Shown here piece by piece: positions 8,700-16,952 of a DNA stretch of 64,000 nt. The first letter of the stretch is position 1. The number at the start of each line of letters is the position of its first letter. The DNA is taken from assembly GCF_022750545.1 (NCBI RefSeq), contig NZ_PUIC01000012.1, positions 35,279-99,278 on the forward strand. The letters run 5' to 3'. The translations under genes and the position numbers were made by a program. The notes below the pieces were generated by a model. The model ran no database searches, was not told the DNA's origin, and saw nothing but the letters and a program-made list of their open reading frames with translations. This stretch comes from Caulobacter sp. CCUG 60055 (GTDB lineage Bacteria > Pseudomonadota > Alphaproteobacteria > Caulobacterales > Caulobacteraceae).

Positions 8700-9830
8700 T
8701 CAGCCGAACCGGCTCGGGCTCAGCGCCGCCGGGTCGAGGCCGAAGGCGTCCATCTCGCTGGGCGGGCCGGCGTTGAGGATCGACATGGCCACGAACCGGC
8801 CCAGCGCCGGCGCGGTCTGCACGCCATAGCCGCCCTGCCCCACCGACCAGAACAGGCCCGCGACGTCCGGATCGGGTCCGGCCACGATGGTCCGGTCGGG
8901 CGCGAAGGTCCTGAGGCCGGCCCAGCTGCGCCTGACCCGCGACACCTCGATGGTTGTCGCGGTCTGCAGGCGGTCGGCGGCGACAGCGATGTCGTATTCG
9001 TCGGCGTAGGCGTCGTGCGGCGCCACCGGGGTTTCGTCGGCCGGCGAGCACAGCAGCCGCCCGGCCTCCGGCTTGAAATAGAAGCTCTCGTCGATGTCCA
9101 TCACGATCGGCCAGCGGGAGACGTCCCGCCCTTCGGGCGCATCGACGATGATCGCGGTGCGCCGCAACGGATTGAGGCCGACCGGCCGCGCGCCGCAGCG
9201 GGCGGCGACCAGGTCGCCCCAGGCTCCGGCGGCGTTGATCAGCCAGCCGCAGGACAGCGTCCTGTCCGCCGCCCGCAGCCGCCAGGCCGACCCGACGCGT
9301 TGCGCGGCCTGCAGCTCGGCCTCGAAATAGATCTCGCCGCCCCGCCGCCGCAGCCCGCGAAGATAGCCCTGGAGCAGCGCGTCGACGTCGATCTCCAACG
9401 CTTTCGGATCGTAGAGGCTGCCGGAGGCGAACTCGGGACGCAGCACCGGCGCCCGCGCCATCGCCGTCTCGGCGTCGTCGCGGACATAGGCCGTGCCCTG
9501 CTCCGAGAGCGTGGCGGCCAGGGCGTCGACAGCCTCGGCCCGGCCGGGGGCGGCGATGAACAGGATGCCCCGGTCGCTGACCAGCGGCGTCGGCGCGAAG
9601 CCCTCCGGCGGGTTGGTGTAGAAATCGAAGCTCGCCCGGGTCAGCGCCCGGGCGGAGGCGTCGCCGTAACCCTCGATATAGCTCGCCGCCGACCGGCCGG
9701 TGCTGTGATAGCCGGCGTGCGCCTCGCGCTCCAGCAAGGCCACCCTGCCGTGGGCGGACAGCGACCAGGCGATCGACGCGCCGGCCACGCCGCCGCCGAT
9801 GACGACGAAATCGAAAACCGAGTCAGACAC
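8700..9830 (-). CDS. FAD-dependent D-amino-acid dehydrogenase, DauA-like
   Basis: 376-residue DAO-family flavoenzyme. N-terminal FAD motif VVIGGGVAGASIAWSLS, then the GYHSTGRSAA flavin loop, the DESFYFKPEAGRLLCSPAD segment, and a C-terminal GLFWSVGQGGYGVQTAPA. These segments closely resemble, from memory, Pseudomonas D-arginine dehydrogenase (DauA), which oxidises D-amino acids to 2-oxo acids and passes electrons to an acceptor other than oxygen. GTG start. It lies 36 bp after the M19 dipeptidase in the same transcript. The exact substrate is not certain; a generic glycine/D-amino-acid oxidase is the alternative. Confidence 0.8.
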   Translation of the reverse strand: MSDSVFDFVVIGGGVAGASIAWSLSAHGRVALLEREAHAGYHSTGRSAASYIEGYGDASARALTRASFDFYTNPPEGFAPTPLVSDRGILFIAAPGRAEAVDALAATLSEQGTAYVRDDAETAMARAPVLRPEFASGSLYDPKALEIDVDALLQGYLRGLRRRGGEIYFEAELQAAQRVGSAWRLRAADRTLSCGWLINAAGAWGDLVAARCGARPVGLNPLRRTAIIVDAPEGRDVSRWPIVMDIDESFYFKPEAGRLLCSPADETPVAPHDAYADEYDIAVAADRLQTATTIEVSRVRRSWAGLRTFAPDRTIVAGPDPDVAGLFWSVGQGGYGVQTAPALGRFVAMSILNAGPPSEMDAFGLDPAALSPSRFG

Positions 9831-9866
9831 GGCTGGAGACTCCCTTGAGACGGCGGCCCCAGCCGC

Positions 9867-10874
9867 TCACACCCAGACTTGGCGCGCCACGCGCCAAAGA
9901 TTGCCGCCGAGGACGCCGCGCACATCGTCCTCGGCGTAGCCGCGACGCAGCAGCTCTTCGGTCACCTCGGGCAGGCGCTCGGGCGCCATGAACGCGATGT
10001 CCTGCTGGTACCCCCCCTCGGGCGGCCACAGCGCCGCGCTCTGGGCGATGATCCCGCCCAGGCCTTCCTGGTCGAACACGTAGTCCAGCCCCACGCCGAC
10101 GTGCGCGGCGCCGACACGCTGGACCACATGGTCGATATGGTCGACGAAGGTCTTCACGCTGGCGTCGTTGGCACCCAGGAAGATGCCGATGCCGTTGATG
10201 CAGACCACGCCGCCGATACGCGCGCACGCGTCGACGAGCTCGTCGGGGATGTTGCGCGGATGGTCCCTCAGCGCCCTTGGGTTCGAATGCGAGAACACCA
10301 CCGGCTTGTCGGTGTTGTTCATCACGTCCATCGCCGTGCGATAGCCGGTGTGGGTGCAGCACTTGAGCATGCCGACCCGGTCCATCTCCTCGACCACGCG
10401 GCGGCCGAAGGGGGTCAGGCCGCCGTCGACCGCGTCATGGCAACCCGAACCCACATTGTTGGCGATGTTGTAGACCATCGCCATCCAGCGGACGCCGAGC
10501 TCGTAGTAGAGTTCGATCAGGCTGAGGTTGTCGCCGATGGAGAACGCCCCCTCGACGTCGAAGAAGATGGCCAGCTTGCCGGCGGCCTTGGCCTCCAGGA
10601 TCGCCGCGGCCGTCCCGACCAGGACGTAGCGGTCGGGATGCTGCTTCACGTGCGCGCGCAGCCTGGCGACGTTGTGGATCAGCTCTTCCAGCGGAACGTG
10701 GCTGTCGCCGATGTTGACGCCCGCCACGTCGACCCCGGCGCGCCGGTAGCGGTCGAGGTCGTCGAGCCAGCGGTCCGGCGCCTCCATCGGCAGGCATCCG
10801 TGATTGTCCCAGACCAGCGCGTTCGCGTGAAGGTCGGCGGGGCCCGTCCGGCTCGCGCGATCAAGAGCATCCAT
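9867..10874 (-). CDS. Membrane dipeptidase (M19) family protein
   Basis: 335-residue M19/renal-dipeptidase fold enzyme. Members hydrolyse dipeptides, often with a D-residue at the C-terminal side. Visible metal-site segments are WDNHGC near the N-terminus, FFDVEGAFS (bridging Glu), CTHTGY and VVFSHSNPRAL (His ligands), and HVGVGLDYVF. The usual N-terminal HxD pair is replaced by DNH, and the late Asp motif is altered, which marks a divergent subfamily. There is no signal peptide. I prefer the ATG with a GGGGA site 8 bp upstream over an upstream TTG. A candidate operator lies 61-74 bp upstream. Confidence 0.8.
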   Translation of the reverse strand: MDALDRASRTGPADLHANALVWDNHGCLPMEAPDRWLDDLDRYRRAGVDVAGVNIGDSHVPLEELIHNVARLRAHVKQHPDRYVLVGTAAAILEAKAAGKLAIFFDVEGAFSIGDNLSLIELYYELGVRWMAMVYNIANNVGSGCHDAVDGGLTPFGRRVVEEMDRVGMLKCCTHTGYRTAMDVMNNTDKPVVFSHSNPRALRDHPRNIPDELVDACARIGGVVCINGIGIFLGANDASVKTFVDHIDHVVQRVGAAHVGVGLDYVFDQEGLGGIIAQSAALWPPEGGYQQDIAFMAPERLPEVTEELLRRGYAEDDVRGVLGGNLWRVARQVWV

Positions 10875-10934
10875 GGATCCATTCCCCAAAAACCGAAGGT
10901 CAGTGGTCAAGTTCTAGATCCGCCCAATGCGAAA

Positions 10935-10948
10935 ATACATTCTTGTAT
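10935..10948. promoter_or_regulatory. ATACA-N4-TGTAT inverted repeat, second copy
   Basis: ATACATTCTTGTAT has the same half-sites and spacing as the sox-promoter palindrome at 755-768. It lies in the 100-bp gap upstream of the M19 dipeptidase. This suggests one regulator serves both clusters; the binding is inferred. Confidence 0.5.
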
Positions 10949-10975
10949 CGTCATGCGACGACCATCCCGGCGGCC

Positions 10976-11938
10976 TCAGGACAGATCGAGCGTCTGGACC
11001 GACCCTTCGGCCTGCGCCCGCTCCAGCGCCAGGGCGCAGATCGCCAGGTCCTGCAGCGCGACGCCGGAACTGTCGTAGATGGTGATCTCTTCATCGCCGC
11101 AGCGCCCGGGCAGCCGTCCCGAGATCAGACCGCCGATGGGCTGGACGCCGCCGGCCAGCGCGGCGGGCAGCCGCTGGAATTCCCCGATGACGATCGACTG
11201 GGTCGGCAGGTCGGCCCACAGCGACGCGCCGAGCAGCAGGGCCGGGTCGAGTTCCTGCTTGCCGACGCCGTCGGCGCCCATCGCCGAGAGGTGCGTCCCG
11301 GGACGCACGTCCCCGGCCGCGAACAGGGCGCTCCGCGAAGCGGTCGCTGTCGAGACGATGTCGGCGCGGGCCAGGGCCGGCCGCAGGTCCGACGCCTGGG
11401 CGGGCAGTCCCGCCGTCCGCAGGCGGGCGGCCAGAGCCTCGGCCGCGCTCGCCTCGCGCGCCCAGACCAGCACCTGCTCCAGCTTGCGCACTTCGGCGAC
11501 GGCCAGGGCGTCCCAATAGGCCTGATGCCCAGCGCCGACCACCGCCAGGACGGAGGCGTCCTTCCGGGCCAGATGCTTCACCGCCACCGCGTCCGAGGCG
11601 GCCGTGCGCAGAGCGGTCAGGTGCGTCGCCGCGACCAGGGCGCGCGGCGCGCCGGTGTCGTCGTCGAGCAGCAGGGTCGTCGAGGCGTGGTTGCCCAGTC
11701 CCCTTTCGACGTTGCGGGGCCAGTAGGACCCGACCTTCAGTCCCGGCGTCCGGCGCTCGCCGTCATAGCCGAGCTTGGCGCCGAACCGGGTGGCGGGATC
11801 GCTGCCATGCCCGGCGACGAACGGAAACAGACGCGACTCGCCGCGGTCCAGCGAAGCGAACGCGGATTCCATCAGGGCGATGGCGTCCTTGAGCGTGACC
11901 AGCCGCGCGGCGACGGTTTCACTGACGGCCAGGATCAT
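10976..11938 (-). CDS. Ornithine cyclodeaminase/mu-crystallin family protein (possibly DauB-like)
   Basis: 320 residues with the family's NAD(P)-binding motif AVVGAGHQAYWDALAVAEV near 125 and substrate-side segment TALRTAASDAVAVKHLA. The family includes ornithine cyclodeaminase, alanine dehydrogenase, ketimine reductases and DauB, the imino-arginine reductase partner of DauA. Since a DauA-like gene lies two genes downstream, reduction of an imino/2-oxo acid to an L-amino acid is a reasonable guess. Its ATG overlaps the stop of the peptide transporter (ATGA). Confidence 0.75.
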   Translation of the reverse strand: MILAVSETVAARLVTLKDAIALMESAFASLDRGESRLFPFVAGHGSDPATRFGAKLGYDGERRTPGLKVGSYWPRNVERGLGNHASTTLLLDDDTGAPRALVAATHLTALRTAASDAVAVKHLARKDASVLAVVGAGHQAYWDALAVAEVRKLEQVLVWAREASAAEALAARLRTAGLPAQASDLRPALARADIVSTATASRSALFAAGDVRPGTHLSAMGADGVGKQELDPALLLGASLWADLPTQSIVIGEFQRLPAALAGGVQPIGGLISGRLPGRCGDEEITIYDSSGVALQDLAICALALERAQAEGSVQTLDLS

Positions 11939-13284
11939 GCAGACGCCTCTTGTTGGATCGTGACGGGATCGGGACCGGCGTCCCGGCAGAAGGAATGGTC
12001 GATCAGCCGCGCGGGCCGGTCGAACAGCAACAGGATCGACGAGGCCCCGCCGGCCAGGATGGCCAGCAGCAGGAAGAACAGCTCGTGGCCGATCACGCCC
12101 CACAGCGTGCCGATGACCCCGGCGAGCAGGTTGCCGAGGAAGGAGGCGAAGAACCAGAGGGCGATGGTCGTCGCCCCCATCCCGGCCGGCGCCAGCCGCC
12201 CGAACAGGCCGAGCCCCACCGGCAGGATGAACAGCTCGGCCGTGGTGAACACCAGGATGAACAGCGCCGCCCATATCCAGCTGACGCGGGCGCCGTCGGC
12301 CAGGGCGCAGATGCCGGCCAGCAGCAGGAAGGCCACGGCCATCAGGGCGGCGCCGGTCACCATCTTCGTCAACGGCGACAGGTCGCGCTTGCGCGCGGCC
12401 GCGCGCGTCCACCACGTCACCAGGATCGGCGTCAGCAGCAGCACCAGCAGCGGGTCGAACGACTGGAACCAGGTCGCCGGAATGGCCAGCTCGCCCAGGC
12501 CGACGCGGCGGTCGACCGCCTGGTCGATCCACAGGGCCAGGGTGTTGCCGCCCTGGCCGTAGGGGATGCGGAACACCACCACCGCCGCCGCGATGCCGCC
12601 CAGCAGCAGGAACCGGCGCAGCAGCCCCTCGGGCGGACGGTCGCCTCCGGCGCCGGCCCCCAGGCGCTCGGCCCTGGACGGCTCGGGAGGAAGGTGCCGG
12701 CGGCCCAGGATGTAGACGCCGAGGCCGATCATCATGCCGATCCCGGCCGCGCCGAACCCCCAGTGCCAGCCATAGAGCTCACCGAGCGTGCCGCAGATCA
12801 GCGGCGCCAGGAACGCGCCCAGGTTTATGCCGACATAGTAGACGCTGTAGGCCGAGCCGGTGCGGGGATCGCCCGGCGGATAGAGCCCTTTGATCTGGCT
12901 CGGCAGGCTGGGCAGGAAGAAGCCGTTGCCCAGCGCGATCACCGCCAGCGCCGGATAGAGCAGCGCCTCGGACGCCATCATGAAATGGCCGACCGCCATG
13001 ATCGACCCGCCGAGGATCACCGCCTTGCGCCGGCCCAGCCAGCGGTCCGAAATCGCGCCGCCGAAGATGGGCGTGAAATAGACGAACGCCGTATAGAGGC
13101 CGTAGACCATGGACGCTTGCTGCTGGCTCATCAGCAGCTGCTTGGTCATGTAATAGACCAGCAGCGCCCGCATCCCGTAGAACGAGAAGATCTCCCACAT
13201 CTCGGTCAGGAAAAGGACCATCAGTCCTTTCGGATGACCGAACCAGGCCCTATCGCCCGACCGGGCGGCTAGGCGCTCAGACAT
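11935..13284 (-). CDS. POT/PTR2 family proton-coupled peptide transporter
   Basis: 449-residue inner-membrane MFS transporter with about 12 hydrophobic segments. The POT signature at the first helix reads TEMWEIFSFYGMRALLVYYM, where the usual ExxERFxYYG has Ile in place of Arg. FTPIFGGAISDRWLGRRKA is the usual loop 2-3 motif. It imports di-/tripeptides with protons. It overlaps dgcN by 16 bp upstream and the cyclodeaminase-like gene by 4 bp downstream, so peptide uptake is built into this catabolic operon. Loss of the Arg could alter proton coupling. Confidence 0.88.
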   Translation of the reverse strand: MSERLAARSGDRAWFGHPKGLMVLFLTEMWEIFSFYGMRALLVYYMTKQLLMSQQQASMVYGLYTAFVYFTPIFGGAISDRWLGRRKAVILGGSIMAVGHFMMASEALLYPALAVIALGNGFFLPSLPSQIKGLYPPGDPRTGSAYSVYYVGINLGAFLAPLICGTLGELYGWHWGFGAAGIGMMIGLGVYILGRRHLPPEPSRAERLGAGAGGDRPPEGLLRRFLLLGGIAAAVVVFRIPYGQGGNTLALWIDQAVDRRVGLGELAIPATWFQSFDPLLVLLLTPILVTWWTRAAARKRDLSPLTKMVTGAALMAVAFLLLAGICALADGARVSWIWAALFILVFTTAELFILPVGLGLFGRLAPAGMGATTIALWFFASFLGNLLAGVIGTLWGVIGHELFFLLLAILAGGASSILLLFDRPARLIDHSFCRDAGPDPVTIQQEASA

Positions 13285-14285
13285 GCATCCACCAGGCGCT
13301 CGAACTCGGCCCCGCCGCGGATCGGGTCGGCGCAGGGCAGGCCGAGGCGGACGCCCTCGTCATGAAGCACGGCGGCGGCCTCGGTCGGCGACAGCCGGGC
13401 GGTGTTGAGGCTGATCCCCGCGCAGCGAACCGCCGGATTGGTGCGGCGCGCCATCAGCAGATGGGTCTCGATCGCCTCGGCGAGGCTGGGGACGGCGAAG
13501 TCCGGATAGCCCGACATCCGGTCGCGGCCGACCTTGTGGCAGACGACGATGACGTCCGGCTGGCTGCCGTGCAGCAGGCCCAGCGACACCCCGGCGTAGG
13601 CCGGATGGAAAAGCGACCCCTGCCCCTCGATGACGTCCCAATGGTCGGCGGCGGCGTCGGGCGAGAGGCTCTCGGCGGCGCCGGCGACGAAATCGGCGAC
13701 CACCGCGTCCATCGGCAGGCCCGAGCCGGCGATCAGTATGCCCGTCTGTCCCGTCGCCCTGAAGTCGGCGTCGAGGCCGCGCGCGGCGAAGGCCCGCGCC
13801 AGGGCCAGGGCCGTATACTTCTTGCCGAGGGCGCAATCGGTGCCGACGGTCAACAGGCGCTTGCCGGACCGCTTGCGGCCGGTGCCGACCGGCAGGCCCG
13901 CCGGCGGCCGGCGCACGTCGATCAGCCGGCGCCCGAGCCGGGCCGCCGCGCTGCGCAGCACGGGAATGTCGCCGAGGGCGGCGTGCATGCCGCTGACGAT
14001 GTCCAGCCCGGCCTCCAGCGCCTGGACCAGCGCCGGAATCCAGGCGTCCGAAAGACCGCCGCCATCCACGGCGACGCCGATCACCAGGGCGCGCGCGCCC
14101 TGGGCCTGGGCCTCTTCGGGCGACAGGACCGGCAGGCCCAGGGTCACCTTGCAGTCGGGCAAGGCGAATTCGCCGAGCACGCGGTCCGCAGCCCAGTCGC
14201 GCAGGCCGAACGCCGTCTTGGCGTCCGACGGCGTCTGCGCGTCGGCCAGGAAGAGCAGATAAGGATACGGCAGGACCAGGCTCAC
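13269..14285 (-). CDS. dgcN: DUF1611 family protein, DgcN-like D-glutamate N-acetyltransferase
   Basis: 338 residues. An N-terminal Rossmann-like DUF1611 part is followed by a P-loop-like core, LTVGTDCALGKKYTALALA, at about residues 144-162. DgcN acetylates D-glutamate and DgcA then racemises N-acetyl-D-glutamate, a pathway described in marine bacteria (established for the family). The partner racemase gene lies nearby on the same strand. The GTG start is supported by GGAG 8 bp upstream. Older annotation calls this family only DUF1611; the DgcN call rests on similarity from memory plus context. Confidence 0.8.
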   Translation of the reverse strand: MSLVLPYPYLLFLADAQTPSDAKTAFGLRDWAADRVLGEFALPDCKVTLGLPVLSPEEAQAQGARALVIGVAVDGGGLSDAWIPALVQALEAGLDIVSGMHAALGDIPVLRSAAARLGRRLIDVRRPPAGLPVGTGRKRSGKRLLTVGTDCALGKKYTALALARAFAARGLDADFRATGQTGILIAGSGLPMDAVVADFVAGAAESLSPDAAADHWDVIEGQGSLFHPAYAGVSLGLLHGSQPDVIVVCHKVGRDRMSGYPDFAVPSLAEAIETHLLMARRTNPAVRCAGISLNTARLSPTEAAAVLHDEGVRLGLPCADPIRGGAEFERLVDACLSA

Positions 14286-14355
14286 GACGTCGCTCCACGA
14301 ACTCTCGACGGGACAGGCCCCTCGCCGGGGCCGGGCTGGGCCGGGACGCGCGGGC

Positions 14356-15330
14356 TCATCGCGCCGCGTCCTGCCAGGGCAGTTGGTCGAGATCGACGTT
14401 GCCGCCGGTGAGGATGACCCCGACCTTGCGGCCCCGGGCCTCGAAGCGGCCTTCGAGCAGGGCGGCGACCGGCACCGCGCTGCTGGGCTCGATGACCACC
14501 TTCAGCACCTCCCAGACCAGCCGCATCGCCGACACGATCGCGGTCTCCGGAACCGTGGCGAAGTCGTCGAGCAGGGCCCTCAGGATGACGAAGCCGTTCT
14601 CGCCCAGCGTGGTGCGCAGCCCGTCGGCGATGGTGTTCGGCGGGTCGCCGGCCGTGCGCACGCCGCTGCGCCAGGAGCGCCAGGCGTCGTCGGCCTGCTC
14701 GGGCTCGCTGGCCCAGAGCCGAGCCTGGGCGCCCGAGCCCCGCACCGCCACCGAGGTTCCCGACATCAGCCCGCCGCCGCCGACCGGCGCGACGACGGCG
14801 TCGAGATCCGGGACCTCGGCCAGCAGCTCCAGCGCCGCCGTCCCCTGCCCGGCGATGACCTTGAGGTCGTCATAGGGATGGACCAGGGTGGCGCCGCGCT
14901 CGGCCACGATGGCGGCGGCGGCGGCCTCGCGCGCGGCGGTGGTCGGCGCGCAGAACTCGATCTCGCCGCCCAGGCGACGGACGGACTCCACCTTGGCCTT
15001 GGGCGCGTTGGACGGCATGACGATGTAGGCGCGCGCGCCGCGGTTGCCGGCGGCCAAGCTGAGGGCGGCGGCGTGGTTGCCCGACGAATGCGTGACCACC
15101 CCGCGCGCGGCCTCCTCGTCGCTCAGCGAGAACACCGCGTTGTGCGCGCCCCGCGCCTTGAAGGCGCCGATGCGCTGCAGGTTCTCGCACTTGAAGAACA
15201 CCTCGCAGCCCAGGATCGCGTTCAGCCGGTGCGAGGTCAGCACCGGGGTGCGATGCACGAACGGCGCGATGCGCGCGGCGGCGGCTTCGATATCGGCGAA
15301 GGTGACGGGAAGGCTGCTCAGATCACGCAC
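14356..15330 (-). CDS. Threonine/serine dehydratase-like PLP enzyme (fold type II)
   Basis: 324 residues. PLP lysine in GAFKARGAHNAV at about residue 60, SSGNHAAALSLAA phosphate/substrate loop, and the glycine loop VGGGGLMSG. It lacks the C-terminal ACT domains of biosynthetic threonine deaminase, so it belongs to the short catabolic/serine-racemase-like group that deaminates threonine, serine or 3-hydroxyaspartate, or racemises serine. GTG start. It sits 70 bp before dgcN in a D-amino-acid gene block, which makes a racemase or D-hydroxyamino-acid deaminase a real alternative. Confidence 0.82.
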   Translation of the reverse strand: MRDLSSLPVTFADIEAAAARIAPFVHRTPVLTSHRLNAILGCEVFFKCENLQRIGAFKARGAHNAVFSLSDEEAARGVVTHSSGNHAAALSLAAGNRGARAYIVMPSNAPKAKVESVRRLGGEIEFCAPTTAAREAAAAAIVAERGATLVHPYDDLKVIAGQGTAALELLAEVPDLDAVVAPVGGGGLMSGTSVAVRGSGAQARLWASEPEQADDAWRSWRSGVRTAGDPPNTIADGLRTTLGENGFVILRALLDDFATVPETAIVSAMRLVWEVLKVVIEPSSAVPVAALLEGRFEARGRKVGVILTGGNVDLDQLPWQDAAR

Positions 15331-15509
15331 GGGCGAGGCTCACTTCTGTCGATTTGTCGCGATGGAATGGTCCGGCCGGAACCGCGGACGAAACCGTCGG
15401 GCCATAGCCCTTAGAGACGATCCGCGACGGCCCGCCCCTACCCGCGCCGCGCCGCAATTCTGGCGCTTCGCCCCCCGGGCGGGCCTTGCGGGCGCCCCGC
15501 CGGGAGGGG

Positions 15510-16949
15510 TCAGATCGCCCGGACACGATAAATCCTCCCGTCCCGCGCATAGGCGAAGGCCATGTGCTCCACGCGGTCGGCGTAGACGCAGCGATAGCGC
15601 CGGACATGGCCGCCGCCGTCCTCGTCGAACGCCTCCACCAGGTTCAGGTCGAGCAGGCCGGCGGCGGTCCGGTCGGGCGGAGCCGCCTTTTCGCCCGCCG
15701 GCCGCCCCAGCAAGCAGGCGATCTCGGGCGCGAACCGGCCGGGATCGAGCGGCCGGCCGCCGCGCAGCAGCATGGCCCTGGCCTCGGCGGCGAGCGCCGG
15801 GTCCGGATCGCGCATGGGGACCAGCGAGATCGCCGTCGAGCCCGGCGCGAAGCCTTCGGCCGCCTCGTGGGCGATCCGCGCCACGGCCGCCCGGGCGCGC
15901 TCGCTCTGAACATTGGCCGTCACCACCACCCCAAGGCGCTCGGACGGGATGCGCAGATAGAAGGCCATGAACCCTGGAACGCTGCCGGCGTGATAGTGGA
16001 CCTCGCGCCCCCGCACCCGATCGAGCCGCCACCCGAAGCCGTAGGCGCAGTTGCGCCCGGTCTTCAGCAGCACCGGCGTGGTCATCGTCCGCAGGGGAAC
16101 GGCCGGCGCCGCCTCGCCCCTCTGCAGGCCCGCCTCCCAGCGGGCCGCGTCCCGGGCCGAGATCAGCATCCCGCCGTCGGGCCAGCCCGAGAAATCGGAA
16201 TCCATCGTCATCGCCCGCCGCAGCACGCCGTCGGCCAGCACATGCGGTTCGGCCCGGCCCGGTATGATCGCCGAGGCGTCGTCGACGCGCGCCTCGCGCA
16301 GCCGGGCCGGCGCCAGCAACTCCTGGGCGACCACCTCGCGATAGGGCCGCCCGCAGACGTCGGCGATCAGATAGCCGAGCAGGACATAGCCGGTGTTGGA
16401 ATAGGACCACGCCTCGCCCGGCGCGAAATCGACCGCCAGGCCTCCCATCCGCGCCAGGAACATCTCGCGGCAGACCGGCTTGTCGCCCTCGAAGCCCGCG
16501 AGCGCCTCGTATTCCGGCGCGCCGGCGGTATGGGACAACAGGGCGCTGATCGGCAGACCGGCCAGCGACGGCGGCAGGCCGCGCGCATAGTCCCCGACCG
16601 CGTCGCCCAGCCGGATGCGCCCGGCCGCCGCCAGCCTCAGCACCAGCGCGGCGGTGAAGTGTTTCGACGCCGACCCCAGGTGGAACAGGGTCCTCGGCGT
16701 GGCGGCGACGCCGAACGGCGGCGAGGCGAGCCCCAGCCCCTCGACCGCCGCTGGAACCCCGTTGCGGACGACGGCGACAGCGACGGCGGGCAGCCGGCCG
16801 GCCTCCATCCGAGCCTGGACGGCGCGGCGGAGCGGCGGCGGCAGGCCGATCCGTCCCGATCCGGCCGCGATCGCCGGAGACGCGCCGAGCGCGGCGGCCC
16901 CGGCCACGCCCAGGCCGACCATGGCGCGTCGCGAGGGGCGGCCGGTCAC
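15510..16949 (-). CDS. Exported serine hydrolase, class C beta-lactamase/D-aminopeptidase type (S12)
   Basis: 479 residues. N-terminal export signal with a twin-arginine-like SRRAMVGLG and cleavage near AIAA (about residue 28). The active-site serine lies in HLGSASKHF (SxxK), the second motif is SYSNTGY (YxN), and the third motif is probably YHAGSVPGF (HxG). A C-terminal extension of about 130 residues follows the catalytic domain. S12 proteins act on D-Ala peptides, D-amino-acid amides, esters or beta-lactams. Its position 3 bp after the racemase gene favours peptide/D-amino-acid hydrolysis. GTG start. Confidence 0.85.
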   Translation of the reverse strand: MTGRPSRRAMVGLGVAGAAALGASPAIAAGSGRIGLPPPLRRAVQARMEAGRLPAVAVAVVRNGVPAAVEGLGLASPPFGVAATPRTLFHLGSASKHFTAALVLRLAAAGRIRLGDAVGDYARGLPPSLAGLPISALLSHTAGAPEYEALAGFEGDKPVCREMFLARMGGLAVDFAPGEAWSYSNTGYVLLGYLIADVCGRPYREVVAQELLAPARLREARVDDASAIIPGRAEPHVLADGVLRRAMTMDSDFSGWPDGGMLISARDAARWEAGLQRGEAAPAVPLRTMTTPVLLKTGRNCAYGFGWRLDRVRGREVHYHAGSVPGFMAFYLRIPSERLGVVVTANVQSERARAAVARIAHEAAEGFAPGSTAISLVPMRDPDPALAAEARAMLLRGGRPLDPGRFAPEIACLLGRPAGEKAAPPDRTAAGLLDLNLVEAFDEDGGGHVRRYRCVYADRVEHMAFAYARDGRIYRVRAI

Positions 16950-16952
16950 GGG

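Noticed and set aside
8698..9051. Upstream extension of the M13 peptidase frame through the DauA-like gene
   Set aside because: Translation is Arg-rich and non-homologous; the DauA-like gene occupies this DNA in another frame.
14356..15330. Calling the PLP enzyme biosynthetic threonine deaminase (IlvA)
   Set aside because: It lacks the C-terminal regulatory ACT domains and sits among catabolic D-amino-acid genes.
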